Shown here piece by piece: positions 43,956 to 52,513 of a DNA stretch of 64,000 bases. Under the pieces are notes generated by a model. The model was given only the letters and a program-made list of their open reading frames with translations, was not told the DNA's origin and searched no databases. This DNA comes from JBNKWA01 sp050299555 (GTDB lineage Bacteria; Pseudomonadota; Alphaproteobacteria; Rhodobacterales; Rhodobacteraceae). Numbering within the stretch: position 1 is the first letter of the stretch; every line of letters begins with the position of its first letter. A program made the position numbers and the translations under genes. The DNA is taken from the NCBI GenBank assembly GCA_050299555.1, contig JBNKWA010000070.1, forward strand, positions 52,654 to 116,653, read 5' to 3'.

Positions 43956-44993
43956 TCACGCCGCGGCCACGGGGGCCTCGGCCCGCATCAGCCCTTCCTC
44001 CTTGAGGTCGGCCCAGAGCGGCCAGGGGATCTCGCCGCCGGCGATCTTCAGGTTGCCGTCCATCTCGGGCACGCTCTGCCCTCCGGGAATGACCGCCACC
44101 ACCGCCGGGTGCAGCAGCGGAAACCGGAACGCCGCCTCGATCAGCGGCACGCCGTGGCGCTTGCAGACCGCCTCGATGCTGCCGACGCGGTCGAGGATCT
44201 CCTGCGGCGCCGGATCGTAGTTGTACCAGGCGCCGGGGCGCGGCCCGGTGGCGAGGATGCCGGAATTGTACGGCCCGCCGATGACGATGCCGATGCCGCG
44301 CGACTCGCACAGCGGCAGGAACGAGATCAGCGACTCCTGCTCCAGAAGCGTATAGCGGCCGGCCAGCAGGAACAGGTCGAAATCGCCGCGTTCGGCCAGC
44401 GTCTGGCACACTTCCCATTCGTTGATGCCGCCGCCAATCGCCTTCACCACCCCCTGATCGCGAAGCTGGATCATCGCGTCGTAGCCACCAAGGCCGAAGA
44501 ATTCCTCGATCCGCATGTCGGACGCGGCCTTGGAGCCATGGGTGAAGATGCACAGGTCGTGGACATAGAGAATGTCGATCCGGTCCACCCCCAGCCGTTC
44601 CAGCGATGCCTCGAACGACCGCATGATGCCGGAGTACGAATAGTCGAAGTTCTCGCGCCGGGTCGGCACGTCGAACCACTTGCCGATGCCGGTGCGGTAT
44701 TCCGGCGCGCAGGCATGCATCAGCCGGCCGACCTTGGAGGACAGCACGTATTCGTCCCGCGGCTTGCCGCGCAGGAAGTGGTTGAGACGGGTCTCGCTGA
44801 GGCCGAGCCCGTAGAGCGGCGCCGTATCGTAGTAGCGCACGCCGCCGGCCCAGGCACGCTCCAGGATCGCCTGCGCCTCGGCCTCGGTGATGGCCCGGTA
44901 GAGATTGCCCAGCGGCGCGGTGCCGAAGCCGAGCTCGGTGAAGGTCAACCCGCCGTTCTTCAGCCGGTCCCAGTGTCGTGTCGCCAGCGCCAT
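43956..44993 (-). CDS. Aldo/keto reductase (aldose 1-dehydrogenase type)
   Basis: This 345-residue AKR is close to the D-threo-aldose/L-fucose 1-dehydrogenase group. The catalytic tetrad is complete: Asp56 and Tyr61 in YYDTAPLYGLGLSE, Lys87 in SSKVGR and His145 in YVHDL. It would oxidise an aldose to its lactone. Two ATGs are six bases apart; 44993 is chosen, with GGGGAGGA seven bases before it. First gene of the minus-strand operon of five (AKR, lactonase, SDR, cupin, P1 hydrolase). Confidence 0.93.
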   Translation of the reverse strand: MALATRHWDRLKNGGLTFTELGFGTAPLGNLYRAITEAEAQAILERAWAGGVRYYDTAPLYGLGLSETRLNHFLRGKPRDEYVLSSKVGRLMHACAPEYRTGIGKWFDVPTRRENFDYSYSGIMRSFEASLERLGVDRIDILYVHDLCIFTHGSKAASDMRIEEFFGLGGYDAMIQLRDQGVVKAIGGGINEWEVCQTLAERGDFDLFLLAGRYTLLEQESLISFLPLCESRGIGIVIGGPYNSGILATGPRPGAWYNYDPAPQEILDRVGSIEAVCKRHGVPLIEAAFRFPLLHPAVVAVIPGGQSVPEMDGNLKIAGGEIPWPLWADLKEEGLMRAEAPVAAA

Positions 44994-45062
44994 CCGCATT
45001 CCTCCCCAACTCTGGCGGGATATTGGCATCACAACCCGGCGGGGCACAACTCGGATCGGCCC

Positions 45063-45674
45063 TTATGGCCCAGGCGGCGCATACTCTCTCGGACGGATGA
45101 TCGTCCGGCCGCCGATGTTGATCCGTTCCGGAAGCAGTGAGCGGCGCAGTCGCCCCGCAGTGATCTGAAAGAGGGCTTCCGCATTCCGGCCTTTTCTTCC
45201 CGGAGGCGCGACGATGTCGATCTGCTTGGCGGGAAGCTCGGCCCGGGCCAGCACAACCGCCGGGTTGAGGTCCGTGTCGGCCGATATGACAAGGGCACGG
45301 TCGTATCGGTCACGAAACCCGTCTGCGACGAGGTGGACCCCGATATTGACGTCAGTTTCCTTTTCCTCGTGGGACTTGTAGCGCACACCGCACTGTTTGC
45401 ATTGCATCGGCTTCGTCTTGAAACGGCCCTCGACGAATTCGACGCCTCTGGCCTGCAACGCGGCAACATACCGCTGATGCCGGCGATAGCTGTCAGGAAG
45501 CCAGGTGGCGAAGGCCGAGAAGTACTTGACCGCGACCGCGCGCTCCGATGAACGCACCAGCGTCTCCGAGAGTGACCGGAGGTCGAGCCACTTCGGGTGG
45601 TTTTCGCCCAGTTCGTCGATGGCATGGTAAAGGTTGAAGCCATCGACATAGACGAAGACGCGCAATTCGGTCAT
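45063..45674 (-). CDS. NYN domain protein (predicted RNase)
   Basis: This 203-residue protein has a NYN (PIN-like) nuclease fold, with acidic residues Asp11 in VDGFNLYHAI, Asp108 in EEKETDVNIG and Asp133/Asp135 in ISADTDLNP forming the metal site. A cysteine pair, CKQCGVRY (92 and 95), sits in a loop before the second acidic motif. NYN proteins are RNases, several linked to RNA turnover or defence. The gene is transcribed opposite to its right neighbour and lies between two sugar blocks; its leader contains a promoter and a terminator. Confidence 0.87.
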   Translation of the reverse strand: MTELRVFVYVDGFNLYHAIDELGENHPKWLDLRSLSETLVRSSERAVAVKYFSAFATWLPDSYRRHQRYVAALQARGVEFVEGRFKTKPMQCKQCGVRYKSHEEKETDVNIGVHLVADGFRDRYDRALVISADTDLNPAVVLARAELPAKQIDIVAPPGRKGRNAEALFQITAGRLRRSLLPERINIGGRTIIRPREYAPPGP

Positions 45675-45689
45675 CGGCAAGCTCAAATG

Positions 45690-45712
45690 AAAAAGCCGCC
45701 CGTCAGGACGGC
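45690..45712 (-). terminator. Leader terminator/attenuator ahead of NYN gene
   Basis: On the minus strand the hairpin GCCGTCC-TGAC-GGGCGGC (45712-45695, one G-U pair) is followed at once by TTTTT (45694-45690). It stands only 15 bases before the NYN ATG and about 32 bases after the expected transcription start, so transcripts would stop before the gene unless the hairpin is prevented. Confidence 0.7.
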
Positions 45713-45750
45713 TTATCCGGGAGCGCGAACGCAACCGGTAGGATACGAGA

Positions 45751-45779
45751 ATCATATAGCGCTGAAATGGTGACGACAA
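45751..45779 (-). promoter_or_regulatory. Sigma-70-like promoter of NYN gene
   Basis: Read on the minus strand: -35 TTGTCG (45779-45774), 17-base spacer, -10 TATGAT (45756-45751). Expected start is near 45744. This is one of the best promoter matches in the window. Confidence 0.65.
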
Positions 45780-45884
45780 GCTAAATCTCGGCCGCGCTGC
45801 CATGGGTTCCGCGACAGTGCAATTGCTTTTGCCGCCGCGCGAAACCCCCCGTAGTGTGAAGGAAAGTGGCCGGGGGAGGAAAGG

Positions 45885-46691
45885 GTGAAGGCAGCATTCC
45901 GCAGGGTTTTCGGCGCGACCAGGCCGGTCATCGCCATGGTGCATTTCGGGGCCCTGCCCGGGGCGCCGCTCTACGATGCCGAAGGCGGGCTCGACGCGCT
46001 GATCGACGGCTGCGCCCGCGATCTCGACGCGCTGCAGGCGGCCGGCGTCGATGCGGTGATGTTCGGCAACGAGAACGACCGCCCTTACGAGATGAAGGTG
46101 GATCAGGCCTCGACCGCCACCATGGCCCATGTCATCGGCCGCCTGCGCGCGCGCATCACAGTGCCCTTCGGTGTCAACGTGCTGTGGGACCCGATGGCCT
46201 CGGTGGCGCTGGCCGCAGCCACCGGCGCCAGCTTCCTGCGCGAGATCTTCACCGGCACCTATGCCTCGGACATGGGGGTCTGGGCGCCAGATGCCGGGGC
46301 GGCGCGGCGCTATGCGGCGCGGCTGGGCCGGAGCGATCTGGCCTTCCTCTACAACATCTCGGCCGAGTTCGCCGATTCGCTCGACCGCCGGCCCTTGCCC
46401 GACCGGGCACGCTCGGCGGTGTTCTCCTCGGTGCCTGACGCAGTGCTGGTCTCGGGGCAGATCACCGGCGAGGCGGCGCGGATGGAGGACCTCGAGGCGG
46501 TCAAGCGGGCGGTGACGGATGTGCCGGTGCTGGCCAATACCGGCGTCCGCCACGATACCGTGGCCGAGGTGATGCGCGTCGCCGACGGCTGCATCGTCGG
46601 CACCGCGCTGAAGGTGGACGGACAGACCTGGAACCCGGTCGACCCGGAGCGGGCGCGCGACTTCATGGCCCGGGCCAGGGCGGCCCGCTGA
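45885..46691 (+). CDS. BtpA family TIM-barrel protein
   Basis: This 268-residue protein is of the BtpA/SgcQ family: RPVIAMVHFGALPGAPLYDAEGG, then DAVMFGNENDRPYEMKV, ITVPFGVNVLWDPMASVALA and VPVLANTGVRHDTVAEVMRVADGCIVGTALK, which suggests a phosphate-binding TIM barrel. The family is named after a photosystem I biogenesis factor, but many members lie in sugar operons, such as sgc in E. coli. GTG start with GGGGAGGAAAGG upstream. It shares its final bases with the start of the M42 gene. Confidence 0.9.
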   Translation: MKAAFRRVFGATRPVIAMVHFGALPGAPLYDAEGGLDALIDGCARDLDALQAAGVDAVMFGNENDRPYEMKVDQASTATMAHVIGRLRARITVPFGVNVLWDPMASVALAAATGASFLREIFTGTYASDMGVWAPDAGAARRYAARLGRSDLAFLYNISAEFADSLDRRPLPDRARSAVFSSVPDAVLVSGQITGEAARMEDLEAVKRAVTDVPVLANTGVRHDTVAEVMRVADGCIVGTALKVDGQTWNPVDPERARDFMARARAAR

Positions 46692-47767
46692 TGCGCGCGC
46701 TGCTGTCCGAGCTGATGGCGATCCCCGGGCTTTCGGGGCACGAGGACCGGGTGCGGCAGGCGATCCGCCGGCATCTGGAGGCGGCGGGACTTGCCACCCG
46801 CACCGACCGGCTGGGCAACCTGGTCGCCAGCATCGAGGGCGACGCGGGCGCCCCCTCGGTCCTGCTCTTCACCCATATGGACCAGCTCGGCTTCGTGGTC
46901 CGAAAGGTCGAGGCGGACGGGTTTCTGCGCCTCGAGAGGCTGGGCGGCGTGCCGGAACGGGCCCTTGCCTCGCAGGAGGTCGTCGTCTCGACCGCGACCG
47001 GCGACATTCCCGGCATCATCCCCAACAAGAGCCACCACGCCACCGGCCCGGAGGAGAAATACACCGTCCTTAAGGTCGCCGACCTCTATGTCGACTGCGG
47101 CTTCGAAAGCGCCGGCGAGGCCGAGGCGGCGGGCATCCGCATCGGCGCGCCGGTCACCTATGCGCCGGGCAGCTTCGCGCTGGGCGAACACCGGCTGACC
47201 GGGCCGGCGGTGGACGACCGGGCGGGCTGCGCCGTGCTGATCGAGGTGGCCCGCGCCCTCGCCAAGCGCAAGGGTGGGCCGACGGTGCATCTCGGCTTCA
47301 CCGTGCAGGAGGAGTTCAACCTGCGCGGGGCGCAGCCGCTGGCCCAGCGCCTGAAGCCCGATATCGCCATCCAGATCGACCTGATGCTGGCCACCGACAC
47401 GCCGGACATGGCCGGGCGCGGCGAGATGCGGCTGGGCGGGGGGCCGGGGATCAGCCTCTATTCCTTCCACGGCCGCGGCACGCTGAACGGCGTCATCCCG
47501 CATCCGGCGATGGTGCGGCTGTTCGAGGCGGCGGCCGAGGCCGAGAAGATCCCCCTGCAGCGTAGCGCCCAGTCCGGCGTCCTGACCGACCTTTCCTATG
47601 TGCAACTGGTGGGCGAGGGCGTCGCCTCGATCGATGTCGGCTTCCCGATGCGCTACTCCCACGCCTCGCGCGAGGTGGTGGACCTGCGCGATCTGGCCAT
47701 GCTGCGCGATCTTCTGGTCGCCGCCATCGGCCGGATCGGCCCCGGCATGGTGCTGGAGCGCGACTGA
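46691..47767 (+). CDS. M42 family metallopeptidase-like hydrolase
   Basis: This 358-residue protein is of the M42 aminopeptidase/FrvX/SgcX group. All expected dizinc residues can be seen: His62 and Asp64 (FTHMDQLGF), Asp175 (GPAVDDRAG), catalytic Glu207 and Glu208 (VQEEFNLRG), Asp230 (QIDLMLA) and a C-terminal His in YSHASREVVD. Members in sugar operons are called endoglucanase-like but probably are deacylases or peptidases. It is coupled to BtpA before it and the FGGY kinase after it. Confidence 0.91.
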   Translation: MRALLSELMAIPGLSGHEDRVRQAIRRHLEAAGLATRTDRLGNLVASIEGDAGAPSVLLFTHMDQLGFVVRKVEADGFLRLERLGGVPERALASQEVVVSTATGDIPGIIPNKSHHATGPEEKYTVLKVADLYVDCGFESAGEAEAAGIRIGAPVTYAPGSFALGEHRLTGPAVDDRAGCAVLIEVARALAKRKGGPTVHLGFTVQEEFNLRGAQPLAQRLKPDIAIQIDLMLATDTPDMAGRGEMRLGGGPGISLYSFHGRGTLNGVIPHPAMVRLFEAAAEAEKIPLQRSAQSGVLTDLSYVQLVGEGVASIDVGFPMRYSHASREVVDLRDLAMLRDLLVAAIGRIGPGMVLERD

Positions 47768-49248
47768 TGCTGACCCTCGGCATCGATATCGGCACCTTCG
47801 AATCGAAGGGCGTGCTGGCGGATGCCGCCGGCCGCATCGTCGCCGAGGCGCGCCGCCCGCACGAGATGATCGTGCCCCGGCCCGGCTGGGCCGAGCATCG
47901 CGCCGAGGAGGACTGGTGGGGCGACTTCTGCCACCTGGCGCGCGCGCTTCTGGCCACGTCGGGGGTGGACCCGGCCGACGTGGCGGCGGTGGCGGTCAGT
48001 GCCATCGGCCCCTGCATGCTGCCGGTGGACGAGACGGGCGCGCCGCTGATGAACGGCGTCCTTTACGGCGTCGACACCCGCGCGGCGGCCGAGATCGAGG
48101 AGCTGACCGCGCGGCTTGGGTCCAAGACGATCCTCGCCCGCACCGGCAACGGCCTGACCAGCCAGTCGGTGGGGCCGAAGGTGCTGTGGCTGGCGCGGAA
48201 CCATCCCGATCTGTGGGCCCGCACTGCCCATGTGATGACCGCCACCAGCTTCATTGTCATGCGGCTGACAGGCGATATCGTCATCGACCATTACACCGCC
48301 GCCAGCTTCGGGCCCCTCTACGATGTCGGGGCGCAGGACTGGGCGGATGACCTGTGCGAGGGCATCATCGAGCGCGACCGGCTGCCGCGGCTGATGTGGT
48401 CGGCCGAGATCGCCGGTGCCGTGACCGCCGAAGCCGCCGCGGCCACCGGCCTCGCGGTCGGGACACCCGTCACCTGCGGCACCATCGATGCCGCGGCCGA
48501 GGCGGTCAGCGTCGGTGTCGCGGCGCCCGGCGACATGATGATGATGTACGGCTCGACCATCTTCATCATCGCCCTGACCGGCGCGCCGGTTCGCGACCCG
48601 CGCCTGTGGTACGCGCCATGGCTGTGGCCCGGAGAGCATGCCTCGATGGCCGGGCTCGCCACCTCGGGCACGCTGACCCACTGGTTCCGCGACCGCTTCG
48701 CGCAGGAACTGCCGGCGGGCGAGGCCTTTGCCGCGCTGGCCGCCGAGGCGGCGGAATCGCCGCCGGGCGCGCGCGGGCTGGTCATGCTGCCGTACTTCTC
48801 GGGCGAGCGGACCCCGATCCACGATCCCCATGCCAAGGGGGTGATCTTCGGCCTCGACCTCACCCATTCCCGCGGCGATGTCTATCGCGCGCTGATCGAG
48901 GGCATCGCCCACGGCACCCGGCACGTCACCGACACCTTCGCCGAGGCGGGGCAGCGGCCGACCCGGGTGCTGGCGGTGGGCGGCGGCACCAGGAACGCGC
49001 TGTGGCTGCAGGCGACCAGCGACATGACCGGGCTGCCGCAGGTCGTCGCCAACAAGACCGTGGGCGCCAGCTATGGCGACGCCTTCCTCGCCGCGGTGGC
49101 CATCGGCGCGGCGACGCGGGGCGACATCGCCCGCTGGAATCCGCCCGCGCGCCAGGTGACACCACAGCCGGACCCTGCGCTGGACGCGGGGTATCGCCGC
49201 TTTCGGGCACTTTACGAAGCGACCAGGGGGCTGATGGCCGAGACCTGA
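47767..49248 (+). CDS. FGGY-family carbohydrate kinase
   Basis: This 493-residue sugar kinase has the N-terminal phosphate-1 motif GIDIGTFESKGVLAD, the sugar-binding region VSAIGPCMLPVD, the hinge AAEAVSVGVAAPGDMMMMYGS and the C-terminal adenosine motif VLAVGGGTRNALWLQ. It is close to xylulokinase and rhamnulokinase in length. It would phosphorylate a pentulose or hexulose. The start codon overlaps the M42 stop. With the SIS-type isomerase encoded 1.9 kb further, it may form a phosphorylative route. Confidence 0.93.
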   Translation: MLTLGIDIGTFESKGVLADAAGRIVAEARRPHEMIVPRPGWAEHRAEEDWWGDFCHLARALLATSGVDPADVAAVAVSAIGPCMLPVDETGAPLMNGVLYGVDTRAAAEIEELTARLGSKTILARTGNGLTSQSVGPKVLWLARNHPDLWARTAHVMTATSFIVMRLTGDIVIDHYTAASFGPLYDVGAQDWADDLCEGIIERDRLPRLMWSAEIAGAVTAEAAAATGLAVGTPVTCGTIDAAAEAVSVGVAAPGDMMMMYGSTIFIIALTGAPVRDPRLWYAPWLWPGEHASMAGLATSGTLTHWFRDRFAQELPAGEAFAALAAEAAESPPGARGLVMLPYFSGERTPIHDPHAKGVIFGLDLTHSRGDVYRALIEGIAHGTRHVTDTFAEAGQRPTRVLAVGGGTRNALWLQATSDMTGLPQVVANKTVGASYGDAFLAAVAIGAATRGDIARWNPPARQVTPQPDPALDAGYRRFRALYEATRGLMAET

Positions 49249-49260
49249 GCCGCGGCGGGC

Positions 49261-50991
49261 CTACCGGCGCTCCACCTCGGTGAGGGCCGCGCGGGCGTTG
49301 CGGGTGGTGGGATGATCCCGGCCCAGCGTCTTGTCGAGGATCGACACCGACTGGCTGAGCAGCGGCTCCGCCTCGGCGCTGCGGCCGGTATCGCGCATCA
49401 GGGTGCCCAGATTGGCCAGCCAGGCCGCATAGTCCGGATGGTTCTCCCCCAGCACCGTGCGGCCGATCTCGATCGCCTCGCGATACAATGCCTCGGCCTC
49501 GTCGGGGCGCCCGGTCTCCTGCATCAGGGTGGCGAGGTTGTTGAGGTTGCGGGCATGGTCGGGGTGCTCCACCAGGCCCGCCTTTTCGTCGATCGCCAGC
49601 GCCTGACGGTACAGCGCCTCGGCTTCGTCGGGCTTGCCGGTCTCCTGCTTCAGCCGGGCGAGGTTGTTCAGCCAGGTGCCATAGGCGGGGTGATCCTCGC
49701 CGAGGGTTCTCGCACCGATGTCGATGACCTTGAGGTAGAGCTTTTCGGCCTCGTCGAGCCGGCCCTCGCCCTGCAGCAGGTTGGCGAGGTTGTTCAGCCA
49801 GGTGGCATAGTCGGGATGGGTCTCGCCCAGCGTCTTGGCGCCGATTGCGACGGCCTTGCGGTACAGCGGCTCCGCCTCCTCCGGCCGCCCGGTCAGTTGC
49901 AGCACCCCGCCGAGATTGTTCAGCCACACCGCATAGTTCGGGTCGTCCTCGCCCAACGTCCGGGCGCCGATCTCGATGGCCCTGCGAAACAGCGGCTCGG
50001 CCTCGTCATAGCGCCCCGTCGCCTGCATCAGCGAGGCGAGGTTGTTGAGCCAGGTCGCATAGATGGGGTCGTCCTCGCCGAGGGTCTTGGCGCCGATGTC
50101 GATGGCCTGGCGCAGCAAGGGCTCGGTCTCGTCATAACGGCCGGTGGCCCACAGTGCGGCGGCATGGGCGTTCAGCGCGGCGGCGAATTCGATGCTTTCC
50201 TCGCCGAAATCCCGGCGCGCAGCGGCGATCCGGTCCTCGCCCAGCCGCAGCGCCGCGGCATAGTCGCCGCTGCGCCAGGCCATGGCCTGGGCCGCATCGA
50301 GATTGGTATGGCTGGGGTCGAGCCGCGCCGCCTCGGCGAAGTGCCGCGCCGCATCGGCCCAGCGGATCTCGCCCGCCGCGATGTCGCCGCGCCCGAACTC
50401 GGCCTCGGCCTTCTGCTGCACCGCCTTGTCGGCGGCGGCGGATATGTCGGCGAAGATCCGGTCGGCGAGGCTGGTATCGCCATCGGCAAGCGCCGCCTGC
50501 GCCGCCGCCAGCCGGTCCTCGGGCACCTCGGCCTCAAGCGCGGCGAGCTGCTCGCGGAGCTGGCCCAGTTCCTCGACCCGCGCCTCGTAGGAGGCCTGCA
50601 GGTCCGCCATCTGTCGGCTGACCTCGTCGAGCTGGGCCTGGATCAGCGCCTGCTGGGCCTGATTGGCGCGCTCCAGGTCGGCCCTCAGCGCCGCTTCGCG
50701 CGCCGCCAGCCGTTCCTCGTGCTGCTCCACCGTATAGCCGATGACGACGGTAGCGCCGGCGCCGGCATTGACCGCCGTGCCGCCCGCGCCGACCTGCTGG
50801 ATGGTGCCGGCATTGTCGCCGCCGACGCTGATCGCCTGGGCCGGTGCGGCGGGCTTTGCCGGCGGCGCGGGCGCGAAGAAGTACGTGTACCCGGTCCACA
50901 ATCCGCCCGCGACCACACCCAGCGTGGCAACGATGGCCGCCAGCGCGTCGCGGTTCGACTTGACCTTCCACCAGCGGAATGACTTGACCAT
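49261..50991 (-). CDS. Membrane-anchored TPR protein
   Basis: This 576-residue protein has an N-terminal membrane helix (DALAAIVATLGVVAGGLWTGYTYFF, about 14-38), a Gly/Ala-rich stretch ISVGGDNAGTIQQVGAGGT, then NAGAGATVVIG (about 52-80), a long coiled coil (about 85-170) and seven 42-residue kinesin-light-chain-like TPR units from about 275 to the end. Each unit runs L..LMQ.TGR.DEAEPLYR.AIEIG..TLGE.HP.YA.WLNN. Such arrays are protein-binding scaffolds. Its operon context is single; no enzyme domain is present. The repeat DNA is regular at 126 bases. Not recognised further. Confidence 0.9.
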   Translation of the reverse strand: MVKSFRWWKVKSNRDALAAIVATLGVVAGGLWTGYTYFFAPAPPAKPAAPAQAISVGGDNAGTIQQVGAGGTAVNAGAGATVVIGYTVEQHEERLAAREAALRADLERANQAQQALIQAQLDEVSRQMADLQASYEARVEELGQLREQLAALEAEVPEDRLAAAQAALADGDTSLADRIFADISAAADKAVQQKAEAEFGRGDIAAGEIRWADAARHFAEAARLDPSHTNLDAAQAMAWRSGDYAAALRLGEDRIAAARRDFGEESIEFAAALNAHAAALWATGRYDETEPLLRQAIDIGAKTLGEDDPIYATWLNNLASLMQATGRYDEAEPLFRRAIEIGARTLGEDDPNYAVWLNNLGGVLQLTGRPEEAEPLYRKAVAIGAKTLGETHPDYATWLNNLANLLQGEGRLDEAEKLYLKVIDIGARTLGEDHPAYGTWLNNLARLKQETGKPDEAEALYRQALAIDEKAGLVEHPDHARNLNNLATLMQETGRPDEAEALYREAIEIGRTVLGENHPDYAAWLANLGTLMRDTGRSAEAEPLLSQSVSILDKTLGRDHPTTRNARAALTEVERR

Positions 50992-51138
50992 GCACTCGCC
51001 GCCCGTTTGCATTGGCCGACCCTAGCGCAAAACGGCGCCTGACTGAATCCCGGTCGGGGAAGGGAGCTTGATGAACCTCACAAGTCGAAACGATTTGCCG
51101 GATTCCGGCGTTTTTCGCTCTGGCGCGAAAGGCAGTGT

Positions 51139-51693
51139 GTGACGATGCATGAACTGATGCGTGGCGCGCTGGCGGAACTTGGCGCCGTGGCGGCGGCGAT
51201 CGACGAAGGCGCCGTGACCCGCGCCGCCGGGATGATCGCCGGGGCGAACCGGGTGATGCTGTATGGCTGCGGGCGCGAGGGGCTAATGCTGCGGGCGCTG
51301 GCCATGCGGCTGCATCATCTGGGGCTCAAGGTGGCGATGCAGGGCGACATGGCGGCGCCTCCTCTGGGGCCGGGCGATCTTTTCCTGTGCTCGGCCGGTC
51401 CGGGTGAGCTGGCGACCGTGACCGCGCTGGTGCGGGTGGCCCGGGGTGCCGGCGCGCAGGTGCTGCTCCTGACGGCCGAGCCCGACAGGGCGCCGCCCGC
51501 CGACCATGTGCTGGTGATCCCGGCCCAGACCATGGCCCGTGACCGTGGCGTGGCGGCGCAATCGGTCCTGCCCATGGGGTCGCTCTACGAAGGGGCGATG
51601 TTCGTGCTGTTCGAGGCCATGGTGCTGATGCTGCGCGACCGGCTTGGCACCACCGCCGAGGCGATGCGGGCACGGCACACCAACATGGAATAG
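51139..51693 (+). CDS. SIS-domain phosphosugar isomerase-like protein
   Basis: This is a 184-residue SIS-domain protein similar to 6-phospho-3-hexuloisomerases. It contains VMLYGCGREGLMLRALAMRLHHLG with the Gly-rich phosphate loop, CSAGPGELATV, and the C-terminal SLYEGAMFVLFEAM in which the Glu is a candidate catalytic base. Starts at GTG 51139 or ATG 51145; AAGG suits the GTG. Cytosolic. Likely works with the FGGY kinase and BtpA protein to isomerise a phosphorylated sugar. It is divergent from the TPR gene. Confidence 0.88.
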   Translation: MTMHELMRGALAELGAVAAAIDEGAVTRAAGMIAGANRVMLYGCGREGLMLRALAMRLHHLGLKVAMQGDMAAPPLGPGDLFLCSAGPGELATVTALVRVARGAGAQVLLLTAEPDRAPPADHVLVIPAQTMARDRGVAAQSVLPMGSLYEGAMFVLFEAMVLMLRDRLGTTAEAMRARHTNME

Positions 51694-52473
51694 CTAGAGC
51701 GCGATGCGGTCGGCCTCGCCCGCCGCCTGAACCCGGTGGAAGGCATCGAGCCACAGCCGGTCGACGCGGTCGATCTCGGCCGGGTCCAGGGTCTCGGCGA
51801 TCTCCCAGTAGCGGCCCGAGGGGTAGCGGTAGTCCAGCAGCCGCTCGCGCACCTCGCCCGGCGCCAGCGCCGCCCTTGCGATCCCGGCCGGCCGCGCCGC
51901 CAGCACCGGCAGCGAGGACCGGCTCGCACGCGGGAACAGCAGCCGGCTTTCCGCCGTCGACAGGTTCACGCAGTGGCAGCCCTGGACCGCGGCCTGCAGC
52001 CACAGGCGCGCCGACTTGGCCTCGAGGCTGCGCAGCGTCACGTCCTGGCGCAAGGGGTCGGCGGCGCCGGTGCCGTAGAAATGCGTCGGGCCGCGCTTTG
52101 GATAGACCATGTCGCAGCCCAGGAACGCCATCACCCGCGGCCGCAATGCGCCCAGGACCCAGTAGCCGGTGGTGAAGGCCATGGTGCCGCCGGCATAGAT
52201 CACGCCGCCGAACCGGTTCTGGCAGGGGACGAACTCGCGATAGGTGACGTGGGCGCCTCCGGTGCCCGGGGGCGGCCGGTTCGCCTCCGGAAAGTCTTCG
52301 GAATAGATCACGTGGTCCCAGTCGGGGCGGATGCGCCAGGCGTTGTTGATCGCCACCACGGCGTCGAACGGCGCCCGCGGCCAGTCGCGGGCGGCCACCG
52401 CAGCAGGCGCGCTGCCGAGCACCAGCACGATCCCGGCCCTTGCGGCCCCCGCCTCGTTGTCCAGCCCCTCCAT
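51694..52473 (-). CDS. Hypothetical protein, possibly glycosyltransferase-like
   Basis: This 259-residue protein opens IVLVLGSAPAAVAARDWPRAPFDAVVAINNAWRIRPDWDHVIYSEDFPEA, a nucleotide-sugar-like first strand and WDH(V)IYS motif reminiscent of DUF115/sialyltransferase-like proteins. It continues YAGGTMAFTTGYWVLGALRPRVMAFLGCDMVYPKRGPTHFYGTGAADPLRQDV. Its stop abuts the stop of the convergent SIS gene. I do not recognise a defined family and give no function. Cytosolic, no signal peptide. Confidence 0.75.
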   Translation of the reverse strand: MEGLDNEAGAARAGIVLVLGSAPAAVAARDWPRAPFDAVVAINNAWRIRPDWDHVIYSEDFPEANRPPPGTGGAHVTYREFVPCQNRFGGVIYAGGTMAFTTGYWVLGALRPRVMAFLGCDMVYPKRGPTHFYGTGAADPLRQDVTLRSLEAKSARLWLQAAVQGCHCVNLSTAESRLLFPRASRSSLPVLAARPAGIARAALAPGEVRERLLDYRYPSGRYWEIAETLDPAEIDRVDRLWLDAFHRVQAAGEADRIAL

Positions 52474-52513
52474 CGCGGTCCAAGCTAGGCGGCTCGCCCG
52501 CCCGGTCAAGCCC

